Shown in pieces: positions 21,537-34,301 of a DNA stretch of 64,000 nucleotides. Below the pieces are notes generated by a model, which made no database searches, was not told where the DNA came from, and saw only the letters and a list, made by a program, of their open reading frames with translations. The position numbers and the translations under genes are program-made. Position 1 is the first letter of the stretch; each line of letters begins with the position of its first letter. The stretch lies in NCBI GenBank assembly GCA_050084515.1, contig CM114272.1, positions 3,596,001-3,660,000 on the forward strand, given 5' to 3'. Source of the stretch: Blasia pusilla (Eukaryota; Marchantiophyta; Marchantiopsida; Blasiales).

Positions 21537-23035
21537 CTAACGACGAAACTCACCAACAGCAGAGACAATATCAGCAACAACAAGAGAGCTATGACTACTA
21601 CTAAGTGGGCCTCTAGCGCCGGCGTCTCCCACAGCCTGAGCCCGCCGCAAAATCCCATTAGCCTGGGCACGCTGCAACGCTATGGAGACCCGCTGCCTAC
21701 AATACAGAATCGCAGTAGCTAAGGACAACCCATTTCTCGAGTGGAGATGATGGGCGCAGTCCGTAAGGAACGAGTCGAACCTCTCCCCCATAGCCCCATA
21801 CATCTCTATGGCCAGGGGGATGAAGATGTGTCCCTCGTGTAGTCGACTGTAGATATGTGTCTTCTTCGCCGCCGCCGCCGCCGCCGCCGCTCCTTGTAGC
21901 ATTCGCCCTTGGGCCACCACTTGGGCTCGCACTGCCTCCCGCGTAGGATCTGTGACTACCACGTCCGCCACAACCACCTCAGCCTCACGTGTCATGTAGA
22001 GATCGGCACGAATGAGGGAATCCCGCATGGAGTAGTGCCTCTCTCTGCACATGGAAGCCACTCTCCCGAGCAATACTGAACATGATATCCCGCACTGCAT
22101 CGTGAGTGGCTATCCTCTCACCCCCAACTGGACAGCGTGCCAAATGCACACCAAGTGGATCCAGGCTCCGGCGACACTCGCAATGTGTCGAACCAACCAC
22201 TGATGGTTGGGGGAGGCCCAAGCGGAACCGCATCGCTGTGGTATAGGTAAGTGGTGCGATCACGGAAAGCTCGAGAAGGGGCGCCCCTACCCATGAGCCT
22301 GCCCCTTTCCGAGCAAGAGCGAATCACGGGCCCTAACCTCCATGGGGATATTCCGTCGGACATAGTGCCTCTAAAAACTGCCTCAAAGTGAGCTTCCATC
22401 AAGGAAGATTGGAGCCCAGGATCGACCGGAGGTAACTAAGGAGGAGAAAGTGGGGAGAACGGCTCTAGCCTCAACTCGAAGGGAATCTCTACAAGCTGTG
22501 AGTGAAGATCGAAGTGGGAAAGAGCCATCCTCGACCTTGGAGACGAGTGTAGAAGGAGCGGTCTATCTCTAACCAAAAATCGGGAGTAAAGGAGGGTGCC
22601 ACTATGGCCCAACTCCTAAAAAGCGGAGGGCGCCACTAACTCGGTCGAGAGAAGACCTACTCCACCAAAAGAAATCGGCCAAGAGGCCTGTCTACGAGCT
22701 AACTCCCCCATGGGGCACTCTAAGGAGCCGGGTCCTAGAAGATCCCCAAACACCTGCATGAGCTTCCTATCAAAGGATCTATATAGGGAAGAAAGGTGAC
22801 TAGATGTCCAGACAGTTCTAGTGAGGTAACCAGGTCTACGAGCAAAACAAGAAGAGAGAATGCCGAAGGCGACTTGAGGGTCACCAATCCTCGTAAGATC
22901 ATCAACGTGGAGAAGATCCTCGGTAAGAGCCGCTGCCACGAAAGTCGATACAAAGTCCTGGCTCCCGAGCGGTACTCCCAAGACTCGAAGCCCTCCGACA
23001 GGTCGCAAGAAGCCGTCGGGTAAATGTAGAGCTAT
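21537..23035 (-). mobile_element. 5'-truncated LINE, C-terminal half
   Basis: On the minus strand, three frames in succession give the post-catalytic part of a non-LTR reverse transcriptase (GGLRVLGVPLGSQDFVSTFV, then RIGDPQVAFGILSSC, RRQASWPISFGGVGLLS). Next comes a zinc-binding stretch HCECRRSLDPLGVHLARC with Cys-x-Cys ... His-x3-Cys, then a region with DPTREAVRAQV and PLAIEMYGAMGERFDSFL that fits a PD-(D/E)xK-like nuclease layout. That order recalls R2/Dualen-type LINEs with a restriction-like endonuclease; the nuclease assignment is an inference. The YxDD catalytic block is absent, so the element is truncated at its 5' side. Frameshifts separate the parts (22402-22616 is broken). A GCC run at about 21868-21892 encodes an Ala stretch. 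Confidence 0.75.
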
Positions 23036-23351
23036 GGAGGACTGACTGGGTATGCAGCGGTGGACTCGGAGGAAGGGGTGGTGCCGAAGTCCGGGGAAGG
23101 GGAAAGGACAAACGAGGAGGAGGGGAGGGGACCGTTGGACAGACAGGCCCGATGAGAATGCAAGTGTTGCATAAAAGGCACACGCTTTCTCGTCTCGTCC
23201 CAGTTCCGGGTCCTTGTCCGTGTCCGTGGCGCGATCACGAGGACCAATCTGAGATATTTTCGGAAGTTGGATCGTGATCACGGGCCCTGAACGAAGGAGG
23301 AGCTGAGTTGAGCTTTATCGATTATTGCGCGGGGAGAAAGGCGCTCGGAGA

Positions 23352-26300
23352 ATGAATTTGGCGGAGAATCTGCTGCTCCGGGATGGGCCGGTTCCGATGA
23401 AATCTCCAACAGATAAACGCTCGTATCAGGTGGTGCAGCTTCGGAATGGTCTGTCCGCTCTTCTGATTCACGATCCTGCCATGGCGGAAACGCTGGACAG
23501 CTCTGGATCAGAGAAGCTCGAAAAGGATGCGGATTCTGATAGCGAGAAGAAAAATTCTGCGGAGGGGAGTTCGATGGCTCCCACGAAAAAGGTTCCTACG
23601 TTTTCCCTAAAGCTCTCTGTTTGCTCCCTCACTCTATCGATCCCAATATCTGTCACTGCTATTGGTACCCTTTCTGCATCTTTTCATGAATGCATCGCCG
23701 TTGAAGCTTTTCCTCCGATTTCTCGTCACCTCACTCAGGGGTGTGTGAGTTGTAATCGTTGCATTTATGGGCTGGACGGACTGCAGGCAGCAGCAGCAAT
23801 GAGCGTTGGTGTTGGAAGCATCTCTGACCCCCCGGATGCTCAGGGGCTCGCCCACTTTCTAGGTTAGTCTTTTTCAGCTCAGGATGTCACCATTTACAAG
23901 TCTAGAAGCTTAATTCAATGAGGCCTGTTGTGGTTACTTTAATTTCACGACAGATCTCGTGAGAAAAAAACCACAGGCAATGCAGTTGTTTAATTTAGGG
24001 CTTTGACATCGAGATCTAGACGCATGGCACTTTCGCATTCTACTCTGGAATTTCCCGTATCTAATATGTTTTTTTATATGTCCACAGAGCATATGCTATT
24101 CATGGGGAGCTCCAAGTTCCCTGACGAAAACGAGGTTTGTATACAAATCGGACCAAGTTTGCAATTGGCTTGCTGAAGTGCTAGCTCGCGCCTCATCTAA
24201 GTGAGTAGTGGCGAGTTCCCTTTCTCTGCTCGTCTGCCAGGTCCCATGTTTAGTTTGAATGGCGCAATGCACATTCTGTCATCGACTTCATGTGTTAGCC
24301 GGCTAATCGATCGGGTGACTTCGACTCTGTTCTATTAAACCTCCACTTCTGGTTATCCCGCTTCACATGCAAAGCGCATGGCATCTGCGTGCGTAAAGTG
24401 AGGAAGAATTTCGTAGCTTTTTCCAGTTCTTCGACGTTTGCAAGCTCTAGATGTCCTCCCGTCCAATTCTGCGCTCCACCTTTCCTTCCTCACTTCTTAC
24501 CATGTCTCTTTCCCCTCAACTTAGAGCTAGAATCGCCATGATTCTGTTCGCTCATCAAAACGGAAGGCTGCGGAAAGGCTCGATAGATGTTATCAATTAC
24601 AGAAGCTTTTCACATCAGACTTACAACTGATTCTGCTTGTGAACATTCTGAATCGAAACAATTCATCACGCTATGAATTTTCAATTAGCTGAAAACTCAT
24701 GGCTTTATTTCCCTAGGAATAATCTTCCACCAAAACGCCATCCATATTCCAGTTTTACTCCTCCAATACTGAACTCAACCCAAAATTCCTGGGCAATTTC
24801 CAAAATTTTATTGTCTAAATTCCCCTTTACTTAACTTACAAGGTATTCCATCACTGCAGATGACATCAACTTCTCTCTTATCCGATTTCCCGTTCATCCG
24901 GAGCCCCGGCACACTTGAGGAGAAAGTTTAGGCCTGTTGATTAGAGGTTCCGGAGCAAATTACACATGCCTCGGTTGAGCGATATGTCTGGCTGTTTCAA
25001 TTTCCTATCATCTGCTCCAATTTCTGCGGTGGGATCCTATTTTCCTGCCTATTGAGTTTGCCACCAGTGGAGCTTTGGTCGTCCTCTAAGATCCTATGAT
25101 ATGTGGGTTTATGTTATGCACTGTATTGGAGAGTTTTGTTGGACCATGAAATTACAACTCCACATCTGACATAGCTCCTTGCGCGAACAAAGGATTAGCT
25201 TCCCCATGCAATGGAAGGCTTGCTCTAGCTTACAGGGAATACCCAAAACGAGCGGCACCCGAAATGAGAGTGTTACTCATGGGATGGGCCGGTCTTCTCA
25301 TTGTAGCTCTGATACGCATTTGCTACCATCTCTGGTTCTCCCTGTGCAGTACAGCTCCTTTCTGTCCAAACACGGGGGTTCTTCAAATGCGTACACAGAA
25401 GCAGAGATCACTTGCTATTACTTCGATATCAATCAGAATTTTCTCAAGCCTGCGCTTGACAGGTGCTTTCGCGTCGACACTCCTAAGAGAATTGAATTTG
25501 AAGCACGGAAAGTATGAAGATTGTCTCCGTGTTTCCAAGCTGATTTCAATTTCCGATTCTCACTCATCGGTCGTGGGATTTTGCGATCGGTTGGTGCAGA
25601 TTCGCTCAATTTTTTATTTCTCCGCTAGCTAAACCTGATGCATTGGATCGAGAAGTTCAGGCTATACATTCAGGTAATTCATGTTTGGATGCGAAAAGGG
25701 TGTAATTTCTCTTGAATGGTTCGTGTGCAGCGTGTGGGGTTTCGGAGTTTCGCACCAGTAACTTCCGATAGGGCTCAAGCCATATGTTGATTACTAGCCG
25801 GACTACAGATTTCACCTCTTCGATTTCATTTCAGAAGAGAACGATCTAATTTTGCTTTGTCTCTTTGGGTTGGAATCTATATCGTCTTCAGTGGCGTGCA
25901 CTCTCAAAATACACGATGCTCTCCGTAGTTCGTGTGAATCTAATTTTTCGGTTGCGTGTGGCTGGAATGACCAGAATTCAAAAGGGTCCTACTAATTGAC
26001 AGTTGCCGACTTCAACAGCTGCAGTTCCACGCTGCCAACCCTTCCCACCCGCTTCATTCCTTTTCGTGGGGTACGACTCCGCCATTCCTCGTGTTGCTCT
26101 CCCGCTAGCGCCTGCATCTCCTGCCCAGTTCATAGTACATGGAAATCAATTGGACCGACCATGCTTTTCGTGCGGATCGAGATCCTTTTTTTTCTTGTAG
26201 GCTCTACGGATCCGATAACGGAAGCGGATGACAGTAGAGATATCGGACTAATGGAATTTGGTTTCAGATGGAAGCTTTTATCTTGCGTGCAGTGGTCCTG

Positions 26301-29300
26301 CCAGTGAGCAATCCATAGCTGTGCGTCGTCAGCGCTACCGTACAGTACAATGTAGGTAGCGCCTGAGTTCTTGGGGATTGTGCTTGCACTCATCTTCAGA
26401 GCGGCACGGGTTTCAAGCGAGGACGTGAAATTGGCGAATTTGATTTGTCGTTCATGATCAAGTAATTCAGTGGAGGGAGGATATCTTAATTTTTGCGTCT
26501 CGAGTATACCTGAATTTGGAGTCGTCCTACAGGAAACAAGAAAAGCTTTGGCGATCCAATGGCAGAAGGAGTAGATATGAGAAGCAAAATGCTCGAAATG
26601 TACAAAGAATACTATCTTGCCGGGCGTATGAAGCTAGCAGTACTCAGTGGAGGTGAGAATTCCATTAAATTACTCATCCACTGGCTAGATCTGAATTCTG
26701 CCGTTCATCATATGACGGTCGGTGGTGAGAATCACTCACCCTCGTCGATTTTCTGCTTAATTTAGAGCGATGGTGGTCGTCTCTGCTCCCTGCAGAATCA
26801 CTGGACACGTTGAAACGGTGGGTTGTGGAGCTTTTCGGAGAAATGCCAGAGGATCGGACAGAAAAGCTGACATTCAACTGGAACGGACCCACATGGGAAC
26901 CAGGCAAGATGTTCAGATTGGAGTCGGTGAATGAGCAGCATCTTCTGTGCCTTGTGTTTCCTCTACCTTATCTTGGGTCGGGATTGACTTACCTGAAAAA
27001 GGCTGAATCGTATATTTCGCATCTTATTGGACATGGTAAGTTCACATTCTGCACATTCTGTCGTTTCCAGAAGCACCCAAAGGGTTTTACCTCCATTAAT
27101 TATGCAATCAGTCCAAGCTCCGGTCAAGGAAGCATACGGATGTAGATACCCGTGAGGTTTTCGATGGATGAAGTAGCTCGTAGAGCTGGACCGTGTAATT
27201 TTATCCTGCACGTTTTCAGGCTGAGATACGCCCACGGTTAAAGGAGAAAATGGGAAGTTTTGGGGAGGGTTTTTGGAGATTCGGTGCATAAAGTTGAGCG
27301 ATTCGGTTTGGAAGCAAATTCCAAGCGGTTTCAATATTTGCTCACGGTTCGAATTCAGTGAACTATAGGGCTTGGGAGTTCACGTTTTCTCGAACTCGAT
27401 TGGAACACACATTCGCCAAAGTTCGGATGTGCGCATTTCGTTCCTTTGATGGTTCCCATTTCGAACTGGTTCCCATCTGCAAATAGAAGTCTGACGAACC
27501 GCAAGGTCTTATTAGATTCGAGATTTCAGATCCATTTGAGACTTCCAATTTGAAGCCGAGATTTACCATTTGTCTGAAACTTCGGATCGTTCCTGACACA
27601 AGGTCGATAAATCTAGCGGGAAATTGTGGCAGCATTCAGATTGGGTATTGTTTCCGGACCATTGAGCATCCATGTCCGAATACATCTTGAAAGGTGGCTC
27701 CTGTGGGCACATGTGAGTAGAGGGCGCGGGGAGTTTACTTTCACTGCTGAAGGCGAAAGGATGGGCGAGTGGGTCATCAGCTGGAGTCGTATCTGAGACC
27801 ACGGCTGGGACCTGGATGGATGTAAGCGTTGTGTTGACATTGCTTGGTCTTCAAAAGGTGAGTTACCCACTCTCTGATCGTTGGCTAAACATGCATCGGT
27901 CATGAGTTTCCCAGAACCTTCACGTTCTCAATTCCACTCACTTGCATTCAAGCTCTGGGTCTGGGTCTGGGGATGCACGTGTGCGCATGGAGCAAACCAC
28001 TCGAATATGGTTCTCCTCCTACTCCTGATCCTGCTTTTGACTGAGTGAACGAGTTTGACACCGATGGAAATCTCAACTGGAAACTTGTTTGGCCTCTGAA
28101 GCTTTAGGTGTGACGAGCGAAACGCTCAGAATTTGAAATGGAGATAGTCGAGATTAATTAGACTTTCTTACTTGCAAGGATCACGTCGTCTAGAAATCTT
28201 TTGACTACTTGTAAATTTCTTCCAAATGGCCAAGGGGGACTTTTGGCGCTTCATGGGGAATCAGTTCCTCCATTCTCATATAACAGCTATGGTGGACATG
28301 GTTTGGTGGACCTCCAGGTATTGGACGTCATTGGGCTCGTTTTCCAATACATTAAAATGCTTCTAGAGGTCGGACCCCAAGAGTGGGTATTCCAAGAGCA
28401 GCGAGACATCAATCAGATCGGATTCAGGTTTTCTGAAGAAATACCGTCGGCCAGTTGGGTCGTTTACCTGGCAAGTACGAAATTCGCTCCCATTTCCTGT
28501 GCTCTTGCACTATCTCGATACAAACATAATCGTCTGCTCGATTTAGGGTGCTGTCTTCGATTTAGTGAATCGATCCTACCATACAGATGTGCAGGTCCAC
28601 TGGATGCCTGGACTTTAGACTAATTGCCCGAGTTCTCTGAAAGTTTTCATTCTCTTATAGCTCCTATAACAGATGCAGGTTTGCACAGCCTTCTACAGAT
28701 TGGATGGAGTGCATGCGGTTGAAATTGACTTCTACCAAAGAAGTGTCCGGTGATTAAAATATTCCCACGAGTCAATTCGGGGTCTACCTATAGTTCTGTA
28801 CTCAGCTCTATATTCAAGTGGGACGAGTTCATCTCCGTGTCGTAGCAGAATCTTTCATTCGAAAAGGGGTGTGAATTTCATTCTGAACGGTTTCTGTGGA
28901 TTTCGCTGCCAGACAATATGCACCGTTACAAGGAAGAGCACGTTATCTATGGAGGTTATGCATACGAGGACTGGGATCCCAAGCTGATAAATGATTTACT
29001 GGCACTGATGAATCCCCGTAACATGCACGTTTCTGTTCTCAGCAAGCAGCACGATAAGGACTCCTCAGGTTGTCATCTATCGATCTTTCCGAATTCAGCT
29101 GTAGAAACTAAGCTTTCCAGTCGTGGCTTCGAACGATATTCTAATCACGCATCCGCTCTGTTCGCCCTGACATTATCAAATGGTATTCACTTTTCAGATC
29201 GTCAAATCGAGCCATGGTTCGAGGTGCCTTACTATGTGGAGACCCTCCCGGATGAGCTTCTCAAGCTGTGGGAGGACCCTCCGACTGTCGACCCCGCCTT

Positions 29301-32300
29301 GCATTTTCCTGTGGTGAATGTATTCATACCCCACGATTTCACCATCTTTGCTCCGACAAACGATCACGAGTCAGATCCCAGTGTCAGTTCCAAAACCTCG
29401 GATATGCCCCGAGTGCTGGTGGATGACGCAGGGTTGAAATTGTGGTACCAACTCGATCGAACGTTCAAGATTCCCAAGGCTAACGCATTCTTCTGCCTTA
29501 CGAGCCCGGCGGTTGCTGAGAGTCCGAGGTCATCCGTCATCACGGGGCTGTACGTTTCTCTGCTTGAAGATGCTCTCCAAGAGACGACGTACTTGGTATG
29601 TATCCCCATGGAAGCTGATGAGATCGGAGTGCACGTATTTTTGGTTTGGAATTCGTCCTTTTCGCTGTGATTCTACGTGGGTATATATGGCAGATGCAGC
29701 TATTCTTCTGGCCTAGCCTCCGCATTGTGCTTGCTGAGTTGTGTTGTGTGGAGTTTGTAGCTACACTTGTGGTCCGCCGGTGACAGGAAATTCTTGCCTC
29801 TTGTGTTAGGCCTCCATCGCCAGCTTGGGGTCTGGCGTGTCCCACTTTAAGGATAAACTCGAGCTCTCTCTATCTGGTTTCAACGAGAAGCTGCCTGTAC
29901 TTGCCCGTCAGATCGCGGAGCTGTGCACGACTCTCGTGCCAAGAGGTGATCGCTTTCAGGTTTACTTCTGATTTTCACCCCAGGATCACCTTGTCTAGTT
30001 TCAGTAATCTGCATAACGAGCTTCCAACTTGTTCACGGCAGCTCTAATTCGGAATTGGTGAACAAGATGTGATCTTCGCTCGGATCTCGTCAGTGTTGGG
30101 GTCCGGAGTTGCTTCTTGCAATAGATTGAGGTCGAGAATTATAACTCGAAGTTGATAAAATATGCTGTACGTGAGTATGAGGTGTGCAGGCAATCAAGGA
30201 GGAGATGGAAAGGAACGGTAGAAATGTCAATCTCAGACCCGCTGACCATTCCAGTTACTTGACTTCGAAGGCGCTCATGCAAATTTTCTGGGATACTGAT
30301 GAGCTACTGGAATGTCTGGCACAAATCACGTTGGAGGATGTAATCGACTTTATTCCCAAGATTTTCGAGCAGGTACGTCGTTGGTGTTGCAGAATTCCAC
30401 CGCAGTCTGCCATTCCAACTATCTCTTTCTTCGCATCATCAATCGATCCATCCGTGAACGTATGCGAACCCTGCACAGAGAGCTACAAACACGCCGTGAA
30501 CCCTCACCGGTTAAGAAACGATTCGTGTCTGCGGAATCATTCGATAGCAATTTCGGATCTGATTCATCGCTACGATGGCGCCGGTGTGCCCATGCTTGTT
30601 TAGTCACCTCGCTCCTCATCTTGCGGAGCTTTGGATGCAATTCAAAACTAAATAATCTCAGCGTCAGATTAATAGAATCGTCCATGAAATCGCGATGTGT
30701 GGTCGAGGAGAAACTCTGTCGCTGATTGTGATGAAATGCTGCTCTAGACGTACATGGAAGTCCTCTGCCACGGCAATCTCTCGGAAGAAGAAGCACTGAA
30801 CATCGCCAGCATCTTCAAGAACACCCTCGTCGTGAAAGCGCTACCCATCGAATTGAGGAGCAAGGAACGTATCCACAAGATCCCCACAGGATTGTGTCAC
30901 GTCATAACGGCCGACGTCAAGAACGAGTCCGAGGAAAATTCGGTCGCCGAGGTACGTAAGAGGACCGGATCGAAGACCCTAAACGCACAATCTACCGTAG
31001 TAATGTCGTTTTGCCTGGAATTGCTGGAAATATGTCATTACGCTTCTGTATAATTTCGGACTGTAGTACGTCCGACTGAATGTGGTTCATTCTGTGGTTA
31101 TTCCGTGTTCGACTGTTCTGTGGTTATTCCTTGTTCGACTCTCGGTGCGTAATCGCGCGCTCGTCACTGCCAATCAAAGATCTAGGACACATTTCTCACA
31201 TCTGCGTGCTTGCGGAGCGAGATTACAGGTGTATTTCCAAGTGGGAGAGCATTTAGGAAGGGAAACCAGACGGAAAGCAGTCACAATGGAAATGTTTGGG
31301 CAGATTGTTGCCGAACCATGCTTCAACCAGCTCAGGTGCATATGCATGCAATCACGATTGACAAGCTGGCGCAGCTTATTTACTAGTCTTAAGTTAGTTG
31401 CTATTTGAATTTCTGCGGTTGGAGAGGAGAAACACGTTTGATTCGGTCATGATGGATGCAACGAGCTTCCGAATTCAGACATGCGCGAAACTGTAAGGAG
31501 GAAATTGAATGTGCAGGACGAAGGAACAGTTGGGTTACGTAGTCTCCAGCAACGTGAGAATGGCACACAACATCCTTGGTTTTAACTTTCGAGTGCAGTC
31601 TGCTGAGTACAGCCCGTCCTTTCTGCAAGAGCGAATCAACGCATTCATTTCCTCTATCCCACAAATTCTGGTACAGCTGATTTCTCGCACACCTCTGCTA
31701 GACCTCTGCGTTTTTTAAAAAGCCGATGTGACCCACCCCACATCGATATCCTTGGTAGTTGGCGACGTTGATATTAATGCTTGCAGTTGATGGCAGAAGT
31801 GTTGCTTTCGATGCCTGATCTGAGAAATGGATATCTCCGATTCCAATTGACGGCTCTGAATGCAGATTCTGACAAGTGATGATCTTCGGTTCCAATCGAT
31901 GCAGGCTGATGTGAGCGACAAGGAATTCAAAAATCGCAAGAAGTCTCTAATCGCGGCGAAGATGGAGCGATTCCACTCCTTGTACGACGAGAGTTGTGCG
32001 CATTGGAGCCAAATCTGGTGCCGAAGGTACATCCAGCAGAACTCCACGTTCCTCTGATGAGTTTTAAGATGTTGCGCTTGCCTGTAGAGGAGTCCACAAT
32101 AATATTAGCACTGGAAGATCTAGATATATGTCACCCAAGAATCTCCGGCTCCCTTACAAATTATTCGGGGAGCAATTCATGTACATCTGCTTCCTCTGGC
32201 CGAGATTGATCCCCACCATCAGCAACAGCCTTCCTTCAAATTAAACGCAGTCAACAATGTTCTCAGATCGAGTCGTGCGCACTCGAAAGAAATACTCAGA

Positions 32301-32941
32301 GCGTACGGCGCTCTGAGTTCATTGGACGGGGATCTCTTCGCATTCTTGAACGAGCGCGGAGATCCGATCCTTCAGCTCTTCCGTGTCGTTCTAGTACATC
32401 GCCTCCTTACAACGCATCTTTTCTGGACTTTCTAACTCGTGTCTGATTCGGTGAGAGAGAAGTATGAGATAATTTCCACTCAATTGATGTTCGCGCATCC
32501 TCAAATCTTGCTATTGCTCAGTGCGTGATCGAGTGAGTCATCCATTGGGCCGCTCAATCTGAGTCTGAACTCCAATGGCCATTGAAGGTAGACTCTTGAG
32601 CAGGTCTTGCAACTCCTGTCAGATGTACGTCTAAGATTTCATGGCCGGTGGCTGGAATTAATATTCTTCTTGCAAATCCTGTCAGGTACATGTTCAAGTG
32701 TTGGGAGACGGATGCTTTGGAATTGCAGAGCTTGGAGATGAGTGAGATCATACACTGGTTCAACATGTACATTAGTGCCGATTCTCCCGAGCGGAGGAAA
32801 ATGAGTGTTCACATTTGGGGAAGAGATAGGAAAAAAGAAGACGAGGAGACGAAGTTGACAGAGGAGATTATCAAAGTCGAGGACTTGTTAGCATTCAAAT
32901 CTGGTCTAGAACTCTACCCAATTGCACCTTGGTTGTTGTAG
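23352..32941 (+). CDS. Nardilysin-like M16 metalloprotease, 19 exons
   Basis: Zinc endopeptidase of the insulinase (M16) family, expected to cut peptides at basic sites. Exons: 23352-23591, 23787-23862, 24088-24134, 25350-25462, 25600-25673, 25975-26070, 26533-26652, 26796-27035, 27721-27857, 28318-28474, 28913-29068, 29198-29595, 29810-29959, 30190-30372, 30748-30951, 31229-31335, 31517-31670, 31905-32026, 32686-32941. They sum to 3030 bp, 1009 residues plus stop, close to plant nardilysin length, with GT-AG junctions throughout. The inverted zinc motif HFLEH is at 103-107, and the third ligand Glu184 follows exactly 76 residues later (REVQAIHSEF). An acidic insert near 55-70 (EKLEKDADSDSEKK) favours nardilysin over insulysin. 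Later domains include RTKEQLGYVV. No signal peptide, so probably cytosolic. The start ATG matches the family start SPTDKRSYQVV.QLRNGL. Exon 18 could begin at 31866 instead. The gene looks intact. Confidence 0.93.
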
Positions 32942-33322
32942 AGAGCCGATTCATGTCCAAATCCATGGAGCTCACGTGCACCAACTCTTGATATCATCAT
33001 TCATGGAGATGGAGATGTAGCTTGTACCAAGTCTTAGTTATAAATCAAGTAAAAAATATCGGAGGACTCCTTTTTTCTTGGTCTCACCCATCGACGCATC
33101 AGTTGTAATTCTACTTGTGATTCTCTTCTCTCTATAAGTCGTTGCTTATCTTGTCCCTATCATTCTTTTTTTCCAAGAATATTTAATACCTTCATCCTAC
33201 TCTAGAAACTTACTCCTTTAAATTTGATAAGCTGCCAAGATCCAAGATCTTGGGTATGTCCAGATCTCTGTGTGCCACTCCAGTTTCATGAAAATTTGCA
33301 GATGCAGATTGAATCATCTGAG

Positions 33323-33359
33323 AGCTAAGAGTAGCATTAGATTGATGCTACTCTTGGCT
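33323..33359. repeat. Hairpin downstream of the nardilysin gene
   Basis: Arms of 15 bp (33323-33337 and 33345-33359, one mismatch, 7-bp loop), arm AGCTAAGAGTAGCAT, about 380 bp beyond the stop codon. Role unknown; it could sit in the 3' untranslated region. Confidence 0.7.
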
Positions 33360-34066
33360 TTGATTTCACGTGAGAATATCATTCATTGAAGAAAGAAGAT
33401 TCGTAGCACAAACTAGTCACTTCTAATTGTTTGGGTAACCTTCGCTTTCAATCTTCAGGGAATCCAATCATTGAAGAGTATCGTCGGCAGAAGCCATTCG
33501 ATTTGACAATGAGAAGAGAATTTTTTTTAGTAAAACATAATTAGATCAACGAAAACTGCGAGAGCTAGATTTGAGAATCCATATCTTCCAGACCTGAAAG
33601 TGTGAAGAGGATATATACCTCCCTTAGCTAGAGTCGACATAAACATCATGTAAACAATCTAGACTTCTACAAATGTACCATTATGGCATGGCCTATATAA
33701 TATCATCCGATGCTCCTGCTGCTTCCTTTACCTACTGCAACAAGTGCTCAACTTCCAAAACCTCCAGTCGTAGCCCCACTTTCAACACTTTACTCTCCAA
33801 ATCTCTCTGAAAGTAAATTCCATCTTCACACTCTGGAACTGAACTAATCTCGTGCGTGGTCCACGCCGACGAGCAAGTACGTATCTTCCATCGTCTCCGG
33901 ATGCCATACCAAAGACAATCATCATATTCAGTTCTCCCTTTCAGAATCTCATCGTCATCATTTTAACTGTTGCGATTTTTTTCGTCAGATGGAAGCAACA
34001 GAATTTTCTCGAATTCGCTATTTGGTACAAGGCTTCCTGGCAGATGAAGATTTTTGCAGTTTTTTA

Positions 34067-34240
34067 TTTAGGTTTTGTACTTTACACGCGGTTTCTATGC
34101 AGATGAAGGTGATGGAAGTTCCTTCAATGCTACTTTTGATGGTGAGTTTCACTGCAGGTTGATGGAAGTTTAGGTTTTGTACTTTACACGCGGTTTCACA
34201 GCAGATTCAGGTTGATGGAAGTTCCTTCAATCCTGCAGGG
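34067..34240. repeat. Direct duplication, offset 102 bp
   Basis: TTTAGGTTTTGTACTTTACA followed by CGCGGTTTC begins at 34067 and again at 34169; both copies go on to GATGGAAGTTCCTTCAAT. It lies just beyond the stop codon of the receptor kinase, in its probable 3' flank. Confidence 0.8.
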
Positions 34241-34301
34241 TTTCTCGGCAAATGGAGACGATTGAACACGTATGTGACATCGCTCTCGGGCTTGAGTTTC
34301 T

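Larger units (their letters stand above)
32942..34301. other. Intergenic region between convergent genes
   Basis: Holds the 3' ends of the nardilysin gene (plus) and of the receptor kinase (minus). No further coding region recognised. A direct duplication is at 34067-34240 and a hairpin at 33323-33359. No clear polyadenylation signal was assigned. Confidence 0.6.

Noticed and set aside
22616-23281. Long minus-strand frame read as a gene extending to 23281
   Set aside because: Only the part below about 23035 matches the LINE RT; the upper part overlaps the nardilysin promoter flank and has no family similarity.
28918-29670. A continuous 250-residue frame that could be a single exon
   Set aside because: Family alignment needs an intron at 29069-29197 that happens to be in frame and stop-free, and a donor at 29595; it is part of nardilysin exons 11 and 12.
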